DNA from: Hedera helix | Lineage: Eukaryota; Streptophyta; Magnoliopsida; Apiales; Araliaceae | Reading direction: 5' to 3' | NCBI GenBank assembly: GCA_947179155.2 | Contig: OX359266.1 | Location: 47,668,039-47,732,038, forward strand | Length of the DNA: 64,000 nt | Shown: in pieces, positions 10,498-22,223 of the stretch | How positions within the stretch are numbered: position 1 is the first letter of the stretch | How the letters are laid out: each line of letters starts with the position of its first letter | Program-made: the position numbers and the translations under genes | Notes under the pieces: generated by a model | Database searches by the model: none | What the model was told of the DNA's origin: nothing | What the model saw: the letters and a program-made list of their open reading frames with translations, nothing else

Positions 10498-11282
10498 GAA
10501 CTATGTATGGACTAGACTTGACCCCAAGTTGCCGCCGAGTCACTGCCGAGCCGCACACCTAACCTGCCAGGCCACCCCACTGCCGGTTGAAACATATGTC
10601 ATCAACCCGAGTCGCCGAGGCCCCCTCGGGACACCGAGCACAAGTTACCGTCCACTTGGTGCTGAGCAGGTGAGCTGCACTAAACGCCGACCCAGTCTTT
10701 GACTGTTGGCCAAGCTGCCGTCGAGCTTTCACCATGTCGAGCTGGTGTCAAAGTTGTCGAGCTGAGCTGCCATGCACCGGCCCAGGCTACCAAACCCTCA
10801 TCTGAGCTACTGAGCTCAAACCCAAACTGTCGAGCCTCCAACATGAGGCCACCGAGCTCCCGGGCTGCCGCGGTCCTTCCGAGCTACACCCAGCCATCGA
10901 GAACCGAGCACCAGACCCTCCGACGAGCTGTCGAGCTCCAAACCCACCAAACCCGATCTCAACCATAAACCCCCACCGCTGAGCTAATCCAGCCACCGAG
11001 CTAACCACGGACCTCCGACCCCTGCCGAGACTGCTGACTTAACACCTACATGCCGCCAAACTGTTTACCGAGCTACACCCCCAAACCTGTCTACCTCAGA
11101 CCCGAGTTGCCGACCCCGACCCCGAGCGCCGCCAAGCCGATCCACTCACTGATAAGCTGTTGAACCCACCTCGGTATGCCGAGCCGCACTAGGCTGTCGA
11201 CGTGTTGCTGCCGTTGAAAATCAAAGTCCTCCTTCCCAGTGATACTTCCGTAAACAAATATAAAGAGAACCATGGGCTAATC
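10498..11282. other. GC-rich, CCGAGCTG-repeating interior of LARD-like element
   Basis: This is the most GC-rich part of the window. Short words such as CCGAGCTG, GAGCTGCCG and GTCGAGCT recur irregularly, resembling the degenerate minisatellites at 4646-5520 in style. Frames stay open for up to 89 codons because of composition. No domain is recognised. Confidence 0.5.
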
Positions 11283-11582
11283 CTCTGACTTCCTGATAGA
11301 TCAAGAATTCTCAAGAACCACAAATATCACATGAGCATGGGCCCACGAGCACGTCCTTCTTGAAACAAAAACTCTTACCAGGAACCTAGACTAATACTTG
11401 AAGCAAGTAATATACATAGAATACACATACAAACATTATAAAAATATTATAATATTTAATAAAGGAAAACAACTTAGCTTTAAATGTAATTTCTTTCTTC
11501 ATGTCAGAAACACAACTTCCTTGCCACCGGAATGATATGGTGATTTGAATCAAACATCAAGGGGCCCTCCTTTTAGCGCCAA
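11283..11582 (-). other. Leader and candidate primer binding site of LARD-like element
   Basis: About 300 bp of AT-rich leader precede the LTR. Read on the minus strand, the bases just inside the LTR (11565-11582) are TTGGCGCTAAAAGGAGGG. The TGGCGC start fits the 3' end of tRNA-Asp, but the following bases do not, so the priming tRNA is unresolved. Confidence 0.45.
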
Positions 11583-12259
11583 TGTTGACGTCAGATTTTA
11601 GACGCGGGCCGAAATCACCGGGTCGGCCGGCCCAAAACGCGCCACCAATGAAAAGCCCAAAATATGCTGGAATTAAAGATATTTGATCAAGTAAATACTG
11701 AAAATAATAACACAATGATTTACGTGAAAACCCAATACGGGAAAAACCACGGATGATATGCTAGAAATCCACTAGAATAATATAGGAAGTGTTACAATAC
11801 AACGATCTGTAACGAGACAACAATCTTTCTTCATACACGTGGTGTATATGTCTACCCTCCGATATACACTGACGTGTATAAATGACGTTTGTTGTACTCG
11901 CTGTATACTACTATAACTGCTCGCATAATGGTGTGCGCCGGAGTATGATCTCAATGGAGTATTCTGGTCTGCTATTCGGTGTAAAATGGAGAAGATGGTC
12001 CTTTCTCTCTCCTCTTGTGTTGCTTCTTAAAAGTTCTCATGATAGCCCCCTCTCCCCCCGTGATATGTCTGCTTCTCCTTTCTTTCATGTTGCGTGGTCC
12101 CAATGCTCATGTTTGACTATTACCAAGATATTTCAAACAATGTCCACTGCCCCACGTATGCACTAGTGAACGTAGGTATGACTGTACCATACCTATGTCT
12201 AGTCTTGCTTTATCAGATATTTAAATGATGAGTCATGGTCCAAATATCTAATCCCAACA
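11583..12259 (-). repeat. Uninterrupted LTR of the LARD-like element (677 bp)
   Basis: It begins TGTTGACGTC and ends CCCAACA, and is followed by the GTTAG duplication. Transcriptional signals are ambiguous: a TATAAAT lies on the plus strand near 11876, opposite to the orientation implied by the polypurine tract. Confidence 0.9.
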
Positions 12260-12264
12260 GTTAG

Positions 12265-12775
12265 TTAGTAAAATACCACCTGGATTTGTTTATGGGGTAC
12301 ACAAGTATAGGACCATTGCTGGTGTCTGCAAGGATATTTCCAAAAACTTCTTGGGCTAAAGTCATGATTTTTCTGCTTTTAGGAGGGATTTAATCGTGGA
12401 TGGGGAGCCTTCCACCCAGCCCATCTCTATGAGTTTCACCTCAAACACGTGCACTCTATCGAGGTATTCCACATATGAGACTTCCGATGAGAAGAGAGTG
12501 GACTGATTTTACGCAAATTCTGATAACTAGCTGTCACTTTTCTGTATAGTAGAAATCATTGGTCAAGACTAAGGAACATCGGATGGAGTCTTTAGAGGCA
12601 TGATATGAAGTTTATCTAGTTCACCTGGTTTCTGAATATACTCTAATCCATTTGAGCTGTCTAAAATTATTGATCTGGTTAATTATGAACTGATACTTCT
12701 CTATACACAATACTCTGTTCCGCATCATTTCCAAATACAAACAAATTATATAGGAGTATATCTTACCATCCTTAA
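12265..12775 (-). pseudogene. CKX pseudogene, exon 4 and remnants of exons 3 and 2
   Basis: Exon 4 runs from 12541 to 12280 with recognisable splice sites, but its fifth codon is TAG. Exon 3 survives only as its two ends (about 12631-12665), with about 220 bp removed. Exon 2 is represented by its donor-side end near 12753-12773. Nothing of exon 1 is found. It is collinear with the intact gene at 30830-33317 and continues at 1-603 beyond the retroelement. Confidence 0.87.
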
Positions 12776-14230
12776 AATTATGATTTTACATAAACTATTA
12801 CGTACTTTATTGAAATTTTTTATGTGACTTTGTTTGTTGTCTGCCTCGCATTTGTTTTCAGCTGTACCTACTGATCGAGTTTAAATTGTTCGAAGGATCT
12901 TACAACTATTAACTGTTTTGTAGGTTGCATAAAGTCTTTAAAGGTTAATCGGATAAGAGGAAAAGTATGTCAAAGAAGTGCTATTTTGTCTTGGTACAAG
13001 TTTGATCTTTTATGGAGTCTGAATCAGTTGAAATTTTGCATGTTTCTTAAATAATTTTCCAATTTTTCAGCCAGTAGTTTTGATCAGCAGGTTTCTTACC
13101 AAGTCTAGGAGTTGACAGAAATTATAAGTTTTGCACTTCTTGTGCAATCTTGATAAGCTTTGGAACTTGGTTTTAGACCTTCTTAGTTATTTGTTTAGAT
13201 AAAATAAGCAGAACTGGGTTTAGACTTTAAAGAATGTTAAAACAATTGATAGCTTTTGTAGTAATAATAGAGGCTAATCTAATAATGAGAGTAATATAAG
13301 AGTAACACCTAAATATGGTATTAGAAGATTACTTAGGCATGGGATGCTGATGCTGCTTCGGCATAATTTGTCCATTGATTGAAGATGTATAGCAGGGATA
13401 CCTTCCGCAGGTTTAAAACCTTGGGGTTCCACAAGCTTTAAGATTCTGCAGTAAAGCTCCATACTAGTAGAAAAGATTAGTATTATCTTGATTTTTCTTT
13501 TGATCGGCAATCTTTAGTAACTCCTGAAGTGTATCCAAAACATAAATAAAAAGGAGATGATATTAAACATTGATGGTTTCTATGCTTATTATAAAGTGGA
13601 CGTGTTTTTCTTGTTTCATGATTGTCATTATATAATCATAGATATTGAAGGTAGTATATCAAAGTTAGTAATTTTGTTTTGTATTTTCATGAAAATTTTT
13701 AAATGATTACGCAGGACTAATTTTGTTGAATTCAAATTAATGAGCTTTACTGCATCAGATAAGAACGAGAGCAGGGCGAGGAATGAAGACCTGAATTGCA
13801 TGGTGAGTTTAAACATGGGAGGCTTATATCACCTCAGGCTTTGGAGCTAGAGTTGATATAGGCTGTTTTCTTCCTGTTGCAAGTGACTTCATTGACTTTG
13901 AGGCTTCTCTTTGTGATTCTTGGGATTACAAAGATCCCAAGAAGAAATTGGCAGATCAGGTCTTGGCTGGGCAGAAGTTGGAAAGCAAGTGTAACTTTGT
14001 ATATTGCAAGTACCAACTAGTTGCAGGCCTTGCGGCATTCTGGGTTGTACTCGTCTTGTATCTCTCTCTCTCTGAGACTCTCAAATCATGTTTCCCAAAT
14101 CCTGAATGACTGGCCTTTGTTTGCAGAATATTTCCATTTGTGCTGATTGTTATATTCATGAAATCAGAAAATGAGCTGCCGAATTGAAAATATATGGAGC
14201 TCTTTCAGCGTGACACCAAGGCTGGCCAAC
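12776..14230. other. Unassigned single-copy-looking sequence between pseudogene and Copia element
   Basis: No gene can be supported. A plus-strand frame from about 13834 to 14107 is open for about 90 codons after a plausible splice acceptor (CACCTCAG) and includes the stretch SDFIDFEASLCDSWDYKDPK. A small exon-like block at 13715-13801 has canonical acceptor and donor, but its phase does not fit the next block. I do not recognise the protein. It may be a gene remnant that was adjacent to the tandem CKX copy. Confidence 0.35.
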
Positions 14231-14235
14231 GTTGT

Positions 14236-15515
14236 TGATGAAAAAAATATCCGAAAAAATAGTTTTAAAAAAATAGGATCATTTTTATGATTTTATCCAA
14301 AAATAACAATTATATATATATATATATATATCATGTATCTGAGGTAAAAATTGTTACTTAGTGTTTGGTTGGATTAACATGTTTCGAATAATTTCTAGTA
14401 CCCTCAAGATATGCTGAATCTAGAATGTGGTATCTAAAATACAATTATCTGCAAAAAATACGTATTTTTCCTAAGAAGAGAAAGATAATATGCTTGGTCT
14501 TTACTTTGATTTGGAATAAAACCTACCTACCACGTATTTGATCAATGATATATATTGATCCTTATCTCTCTTATCATATTAGATTCGGACGGAGATCCTA
14601 AGTAATTCTTATTCTAACTCCAATATTTATTTAGATATTATTATCTAATAATAATATACAAAATAAATATTAATTATAATTAATTTCACTAAATAATTGT
14701 AATTACACTTCAATCCAGGAATTAATTAAAACAAACTATTTATTAATAAACTGTAAATATTTTCTCTATATATGTACATAAATATTTCAGAATTAAATAT
14801 AATCTCAATATATTTAAACTAATTTCATAAGTCCATAATTTATCTTCATTTGATCATAAATTGATTTAACAATTAAATCAATTTTTTCAATAATAAATAT
14901 TAAAACACTTGACCAAGATTCTATGATCAATAATAAATTATCTTATGAAAATTTTTATAGATGTTTTTAACAATAATAATATTCCTAATATTAATTAACA
15001 TTTCAAGATATTAATTAACACAATGTAGTTTTACTTGTTGGAATATTAAATTAATATATATAATAATATTAAGTCCATTATTATTTCAAAATTAAAAAAA
15101 AATCACAAATTAGTATTTATGTGAAAATATTTTATAAATAAAATATTATCACATGATCCGTTTAATGCACACCGTTAATGTACTAGTACTTTGATTAAAA
15201 ATTCAACTTCTATGATCAAGATAAATCATCTTTATTAAAACACTATAACTTACATGATAATATCTTCAAATTATCATAGGTTATAAACTATTATATATTT
15301 ATTTATGTATATTACATATGATTTATAAACATATGTTAGACAATTTTTTTTTGTGTATAATACTTATTTATACACATAAATCATAATAAATAAAACAAAA
15401 TAAATGATCATTTAATAAATGACGAATGATGTACTTTTATTAATAAATAATTGTCCAACATAAATAAACATTAAATAAATAGATAAATAGAATTTTTTAC
15501 AGTAAAAATTCAATA
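14236..15515 (-). repeat. 3' LTR of the Copia element
   Basis: It is homologous throughout to 29039-30297, with many substitutions and small indels. A TA microsatellite lies near 14310-14331. The element-internal neighbour (15516-15535) is mildly purine-rich on the minus strand, consistent with a polypurine tract. Confidence 0.88.
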
Positions 15516-15588
15516 ATCTCTTACTTGCTATTAAATCCTATTTTTCATGCATTTAATACCAATTGCATCAATACGTGACTCAAAAACT

Positions 15589-15900
15589 TTAGCAGGTAAC
15601 AACTGATGGTACTTCGCCAAGTTCTATTAAAAACTTTCGAAACCATATATTTTCCTCAAAAGATTCTGAAGCTGCCACATACTCTACTTCTATAATGGAA
15701 TCAACATTGCAACTTTGTTTTATACTCTTCCAATTAATAGCTCCACCACATAAAGTGAACACATTTCTAAAAGTTGACTTTTTAAGATATTTGTCACCCA
15801 CAAAATTTGAATTAGAATATCCAGTAGGGACTTGTTTATCACTGTGATAGACAAGCATATAATCTCTCGTTCTCCGAAGATATTTGAGTATATGCTTTAT
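15589..15900 (-). pseudogene. Copia RNase H fragment
   Basis: The minus strand from about 15858 encodes a Copia RNase H core with GYSNSNFVGDK, then KKSTFRNVFTLCGGAINWKS and, later, EVEYVAASE. The usual YSDSDWAGD acidic residues are partly replaced by Asn. It is continuous with the reverse transcriptase remnant to the right. Confidence 0.85.
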
Positions 15901-17100
15901 TGTTGTCTAATACTTAGATCCTGGAATAAACTGATATCTGTTGACCATTCCAATTACATAACATATATCTAGTATAGTACACAATATAACATACATTAAG
16001 CTTTCTACAACTGATGGATAAGGAACTGGTTTCATGCACTATTTCTCAACTTCTGTCATAGGACAATGATTTGAAGAAAGAGGGATTACATGTCTGAAAG
16101 AAGTAGTCCCTTTTTGAAATTCTGTATAACATACTTAACCATAATTTTATCTATTATGCTGATTGAGAAAGGCACAACATTCTTTTCTAATGATCTTCGA
16201 TAACATATATCCCAAGAATATATTTAGCCTATCCCAAAATTTTTATGTCAAAATGATTAGAAAGACAAACTTTAACCTGAGATACCATTCATATGTTATT
16301 TCCCATCAATAGGATGTCATCTACATATAAAACTAAGAATACCACTAGTTTATCTTCACTTCTTTTATAAACACACAACTCTTCAAGATTTTATTAAAAT
16401 CCATGTGATTGGATTACTTGATCAAATATGATATTTTATGATCTCAATGCTTGTTTAAGCCTATAAATAAGTTTATGTAGCTTGCAAACTTTTTCTTTTT
16501 GGCCTTCAGCTATGAAACTAGCTAGCTGAGACATGTAAATGTTTTATTCAAGATAGCTATTAAGAAATGTTGTATTAACATGCATTTGTCATATCTCGTA
16601 GTCAAGATGTGTAGCAATAGATAAGAAAATTATAATGAATTTAAGCTTTGCTACTGGCGAAAAAATATCATCGAAGTCAATGCATTATTTTTTATTATAC
16701 CCTTTCGCTATAAGCCTAACTTTATAGGTATGAACCTTCACATCCATCCATCTCTTCCTCTTGTAGATTCACTTGCACCCAATAAGTTTTACTCCATTAG
16801 GTGCATTTACAAGTTCTCAGACTTTATTGGAATACATAGAGTCCAATTCTTGTTTCATTGTTTCTTGTCATATATTAGCATCTTTATCAGCAATTGCCTC
16901 ATTATAGTTACAGGGATCTAAATTTTAACCATTTAAGACAATCTCAGTAGATTCACCCAAAAGAGTAAGTCTTTGTGTGGGTTTAAAAATTATTTCACTA
17001 CGACGAGACTCTCCTTAGTTAGAAGATTCAGGTATTATGTCATGTGGTGTAATTACTTGTTTACCAGGTTTTGGTAGTTTGTGGAGTAGGATCTTCAAAC
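15901..17100 (-). pseudogene. Copia reverse transcriptase remnant
   Basis: On the minus strand the catalytic signature VLYVDDILL is readable at about 16340-16310, with degenerate RT sequence either side. Frameshifts and stops prevent a long open frame. Confidence 0.8.
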
Positions 17101-18038
17101 ATTTCTTCTAAGACAATTCTACTACTTAACTTGTGTTCCATCATATAATCATTTTTTCCAAAAATTGCATTTACACTCACAAATACCTTATGGTTTTCTG
17201 GATTATAAAACAGTCAACTCTTTGTCTTTTTTGGATACCCTACAAATAAACATACTTTTGATCTTATTCTTAACTTATCTAAATCTGTTTTCCCTTTCCG
17301 CACATGTGCCGGACAACCCCACAAATGAATGTGTTTCAAGCTAGGCCTGCGTCTTGACCATAATTCTGATGGAGTTTTCAGAACTAATTTAGATGAAACA
17401 ATATTCAATAAGTACATAACTGATTATAAAGCATATCCCCAAAAAGATATAAGTAATGTAGAATAACTCATCATAGATCTAACCATATCTAAAAGAATCA
17501 TGTTTCTTCTTTCTGCTACACTATTTTGTAAAGGAGTCCAAGGTGCAGACAACTGTGATATTATTTCATTTTCAGATAAGTAATTCTTGAAATCAATAAC
17601 AAGGTCTTCATTACCTTGATCAGAACGAATGGTCTTTATGTATTTACTCGTTTATTTTTTAACTTCAGCTCGAAACTCTTTGAATTTATTAAAAGCTTCA
17701 GATTTATGATGTATTAGATATGCATAACTAAATCTTAAGTAATCATTAGTAAATGTGATAAAATACTCATAGCCTTTTTTACCTTTCATTGTCAATGGAT
17801 CACATACATCAGTATAAACCAAATCTAACTTATCTATGACTCTATTACCTTTTTGATTTAAAAGGTATTTTAGTCATTTTACCCTCTATACATGATTCGC
17901 AGACTGGATAAGAATTAATTTTAAGAAAACTTAAAGGTCCATCATTTACTAGTCGTTGGATCCTGTTTAGATTAATATGACCTAAACGTAAGTGTCATAA
18001 ATAAGTTTTATTTGTTGAAGAAACTTTTCTTTTCTTAG
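17101..18038 (-). pseudogene. Copia integrase and pre-integrase remnant
   Basis: Minus-strand frames encode integrase C-terminal motifs: TPSELWSRRRPSLKHIHLWG, then KVCLFVGYPKKTK (17214-17417). Further right is the pre-integrase histidine/cysteine motif, LGHINLNRIQRLVN followed by CESCIEG (about 17990-17870). The reading is cut at 18038 by the nested gypsy element and continues at 23926. Confidence 0.85.
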
Positions 18039-19750
18039 TGATAGGGTTAAATTATACGATATTTTTATGTCCTAATACTTAGTTTTTATATTTATTGTGT
18101 GCTTAAATATTTAATTATTTAGCTTATTTTGGTTTTAATAGGTTTTATAGGATTTTAATTAATTTATGTTAATTTAGGTAATTTTATAGTAATTTTATAT
18201 TTCTTTTTATTTATGTGTTTTTATGTATTTTTAGTATTTTAGGAGTTTTATTTATTATTATGTTTTTTTAGAATTTTTAGTATTTTTATATTATTTTTAT
18301 TTTTATTTATTTTTATATTTTATTTTGTAAGAAAAAAAGCTTCGGGGGTAAATTTGTAAATTCTGCAAAAGTCTAATGGCATTGTGGTAATTTCAGCAAA
18401 ATCGGAGGGCAAAAGTGTAAATTCCGCAAAAAAAACCGGTGGCAGAATCGTAATTAAACCAAAAGCTGGGCCGCGCGCAATGCGCGCGCATAAAAGGGAG
18501 TAAAGAGACGACGTCGTTTGGAGGCGATAGCAGATCAACAGCATCGGGGAAGAAACGGTGTCGTTTCAGAAAAAATCGGAACCCTCCGCGCATTGCGCGG
18601 CAGCTCGCTGACATCACCGGATGCATTTTCGCGTTGACCGGTCAAAGCTGGCGGGTTAAGGGGTTGTTTGGCTTACGCATTAATGCTGGAAACGGAATTA
18701 ATTCGGGATTTTTGCTACTTTTTGATTCCAAATTAGATTTTAATTCCAACTAGGTTAGGATAATAATTATTTTTCTTTTTCTTTTATTTTTAATTGTAAA
18801 TCCTATTAGGGTTTGGACAAAGTAGATGCCTATAAATAGAAGGTCAATCTCTCATTATTGATAACAAGTTTTTGGGAGATCTTTCTCCTAATTTCTTGGA
18901 GAGAGCTTTTCAACTAGTGGGTATTATTTTTATTATATTAGCTAATTTTATTTTTCAGTTCTAAAGGGATGTTGAACCTTATTTTTCATTAATGTTCTAA
19001 TTAAGTTTTATTATATATTCCTTCATGCATGAGATTTATTTTGATGATATGTTTTAATTGATTAGATGATATTTATTTGATTAATTTGATAACGGCCTGT
19101 TAGATTAATCAATAATTTATCAGATGCTAGATTAAGATTTGATATTAAGCAAACGATATTTTATCTGATCATAAGTAGCAATTAATAATATTTGATTGTG
19201 GAAAAACTTTTGAATATTATTATGATTATCAAGATGGCAAGTTAAATGGTCCGCGATGTTGAGATTGTTGTTTGGAATAATCTAATTCTCTAATTTTTAA
19301 TGCAACTGTTATATTAAATCTAGACTGATAGTTCTAGGTTGTATGATAGTTAGGGTCTTTTGTGAGCGATTGCTGCATTAGATTTATAATTTAAGGAGGA
19401 TTTCGGGTAGCTTGGCGATTGTCAGTTATCTAGGATTATTAATTTCAATTAAAGAAAAAGATAATAATAACTTGATTAATTTGTTGATTAAAAGAAGGGG
19501 ATACTGAACTAAGGAACTGAAGTTTGTTTTAATTGATTTTTCTCATTATTATTATTATTTAGTTTTATTTGTTTGAATTTTAATTAGTTAATTAATAATT
19601 TCAAAATCCCCCATTTAATTAGTTATTTTTGAAAACATTAGAATTTATTAAAACAATTCACTTTCTGTGGGTTCGACTCTTACTTTCACTACTACATTAA
19701 TATTTTTCAAAAGTAAGATTTTATTTTTGGGTGTTTGCGACATCATCCCA
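18039..19750 (+). repeat. 5' LTR of the gypsy derivative
   Basis: It is near-identical to 22224-23920 apart from a few substitutions and short indels. It contains a palindromic GCGCGCAATGCGCGCGC (about 18474-18490) and several CpG-rich words around 18590-18650, unlike the AT-rich remainder. Confidence 0.9.
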
Positions 19751-19861
19751 AATTTTGGCGTCGTTGCCGGAGAGTATTTTGCTTTAATTTATTCTTTGTT
19801 TTCTTTGTAGTTTATTTTTCTAGTTTATTTATTTATTTTATTTTTGTTTTTCATAGTTTAA

Positions 19862-20218
19862 TTGAGTGTACAGGTGAAGGAGAAAATCATGGCTTGTAAC
19901 CAAAACGATGATTATTTTAATGCGGTAAAAATTTCTTCTCTTCAACAACAAGTTGATGAACTAACTTCTGTTATCTATGCCTGGGTTGCAGGTAGAGAAC
20001 AACCAATGAAGGCTTGTAGAATTTGTTCCATAGTAGGACATCCAACGGAGTTGTGGCCAATGCTTCGAGATGAGTCCTATGGACAAGTAAATGATGCAGA
20101 TGGTTTCCTTGGATCGCAAGGGAACTATGATCCCTATTCAAACACGTACTACTTAGAATGGTGGGATCGTCCAAATTTCAGCTATGGGAATCCACAAGTG
20201 CACCAACTTGCAAGTTAA
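19862..20218 (+). pseudogene. Gypsy gag fragment with degenerate zinc knuckle
   Basis: About 110 residues of Athila/Tat gag are preserved from the ATG near 19889. The zinc-knuckle region CRICSIVGHPTELWP has Trp in place of the last Cys. It is followed by the lineage-typical YDPYSNTYY and NFSYGNPQ. The capsid half normally upstream is missing, so the protein is a remnant. Confidence 0.8.
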
Positions 20219-20293
20219 CATTGACCAGATTACCAAAAGTTCAATCAGACATATCCCAACGATCAAGAATAGGACAAATCTTCTAACTCTAAT

Positions 20294-20839
20294 TTGTCTT
20301 TAGAAAATATGTCTAAATATTTTATGACTGCTGCTTTGCAATTTCAACAGGAAACAAATGTGAATATTCAGCGTATAAATATTCAAGTGGAACAACTGAA
20401 AGTTGCGGTCAGTCAATTGGAGGTGCAAAGTGTTGAAGAATTACCATCTCACACAATGGTGGATTACGAGGAGGATGCCAATGAAATTGTGTTGAGCAGT
20501 GGTAAAGATGAAGGAACTCCAGAAACGATAGACAATGAAAAGGAAAATCAGGAAGAGGCCATTACTCATAGCTTGGGATTGACAAAAGAAGAAGAAGAAA
20601 TTGAGCCGAAACAAGATTTGAAGAAGTCTACAGATTCATTAAATTCTTTGCCATTGATTTTAAATAAATTTGCAGAACTTTTCATTCCATTACCTGTTAC
20701 TCAAAATAATTTTTTACCTTTTATTTTGCAGGATTTCATTCCGAAACAATCATATCATGCAAAGACGAGATGTAATCTATCTATGAGGAATGTTGTGATG
20801 GATGGAGTATGCAACATACATGAAATTGGAGTGACGTAG
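20294..20839 (+). pseudogene. Gypsy gag C-terminal remnant
   Basis: A 181-codon frame has a heptad-like N-terminal segment, an IVLSSGK motif corresponding to the usual VTLRSGK, and a Glu/Lys-rich tail. It is followed directly by the element's 3' non-coding region, so pol has been removed cleanly. Confidence 0.7.
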
Positions 20840-21619
20840 TGGTTTGGCCTGTTGTCGAGCTAATAACAATAAACAAAGGCGCTGCTTGGGAGGCAACCCA
20901 AGAAATCCAATTTGCATTTCTTTTTCTTTTTCTTTTTATATTTATTTGTGCCTATTTCTTTGTATTATAGTTTACATTGGGGACAATGTAAGTTTTAAGT
21001 GTGGGGGAAGGGATTTAGGATATTTGTTTTATTTTTAGGACATTTTCAAATTTGTTTTATTTTAATAAAAAAATAATTATTTTATTTTTAGGGAATTTCA
21101 AATTTTTGAAATTTTAGAATTTTGTGAGTAAATTCACTGCAAACCCTCACGAGACAAAACTCGTTCACTTGGGGTAACCTTGGGGTTTAAAGGCTTGTTG
21201 CACGCGCTAAGTGTAACCGTGTTTCCTACGAAAATGTGGTAGTTTTTTTATTTTATTTTTAGGATGTGTCACTTGAGCAATAAATTAATTGGATTTTAAA
21301 TTTTTAGTCAATGATAAAAAAAAAATTAAATAGCTCTTGGAAAAAGGATAAATTTTTGCTTAGTCTAAATTTTGACTTTTTATTGATTATTACTTTGTTT
21401 GAGATCTTTAAATTTTTATGCACTTATATCCATTTGTTTGAGCTAGTTTTAATTTAGAGAAAGTTTAAATGGTTAAATGCTTATGAAAGTTATTTTTGAG
21501 CTCTATATCTTATTTGATCATTATTTAAAGTGAAATATAAGACCAATATAATTTGGAGGAGATGATTTAGGTAATTTTTCTAGGAGTATTATTGAATAAG
21601 AAAAAAAACTTGTGGTGGG

Positions 21620-21780
21620 TTGAGATGGAGCGTAAAACGCATTCACTCATAAACACATGAAAAAACGAGATGGAGCGTAAAACGCACTCGCTGGTGAGAT
21701 GGAGTATAAAATGCACCCACCGTGAAAAAAAAATGAAGAAAGAAAGAAAATGGGATTGAGCATAAAATGCACCCATTAAA
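21620..21780 (+). repeat. Imperfect repeat GAGCRTAAAAYGCAC in gypsy 3' region
   Basis: There are four spaced copies of a unit around GATGGAGCGTAAAACGCAC, separated by variable A-rich DNA. Confidence 0.7.
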
Positions 21781-22223
21781 AGAAAAAAATTGAAAAAATA
21801 TTTGAAAGAAAAAATTTGATAATCCTAATATGTTTCATTGATTAAAAACCTTTTGATCTTGTGATTTATATTTGTCTGTATTAGCTGAAAGTAATGAGAA
21901 AAATAAGTATTTTGAGTTTTGTTGTACGTCTTTTATAAGGTAATTAATAACCTAGACTTATCTGAGTTTTAATTAGTTTGATACATTTGGATACACACAC
22001 ACAAAAGATCTTGAGTAGAGTAAGATTATTAAATATGCTAAAGTTCTAGATTTTGCATGGTTTTGAAACTTTCTTTGAGTTATCATTTAAAAAATCTTTG
22101 AGACTGATGTTGAAATTTATATTGATCTGTTGCTTAAGTAAGTTGTTTAGTTATTAGTTTTAATTTTATAGTTTTTATTTTTGTTTTGCCCGAGGACGAG
22201 CAAAAGCTAAGTGTGGGGGTATT

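Larger units (their letters stand above)
604..12259 (-). mobile_element. Non-autonomous LTR retrotransposon (LARD-like) with captured gene fragments
   Basis: An 11,656-bp insertion is flanked by the 5-bp duplication GTTAG (599-603 and 12260-12264). It begins TGTTGACGTC and ends CCCAACA. Two near-identical 677-bp LTRs are present: 11583-12259, and 604-719 joined to 3568-4128, the second being interrupted by a nested element. A polypurine tract lies against the left LTR when read on the minus strand, and a candidate primer site lies against the right LTR, so the element reads right to left. No gag, protease, integrase or reverse transcriptase is visible. Removing the two nested insertions leaves about 5.9 kb, made of minisatellites, a relict LTR end and fragments of two host genes. 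It sits in intron 4 of the CKX pseudogene. The class label LARD is an inference from size, intact LTRs and lack of coding capacity. Confidence 0.85.

Noticed and set aside
11876..11883. TATAAAT on the plus strand of the LARD LTR, suggesting a plus-strand element
   Set aside because: The strong purine tract next to the left LTR, the TGGCGC primer-like site next to the right LTR and the orientation of the captured genes all favour minus. A single TATA word in AT-rich DNA is weak evidence.
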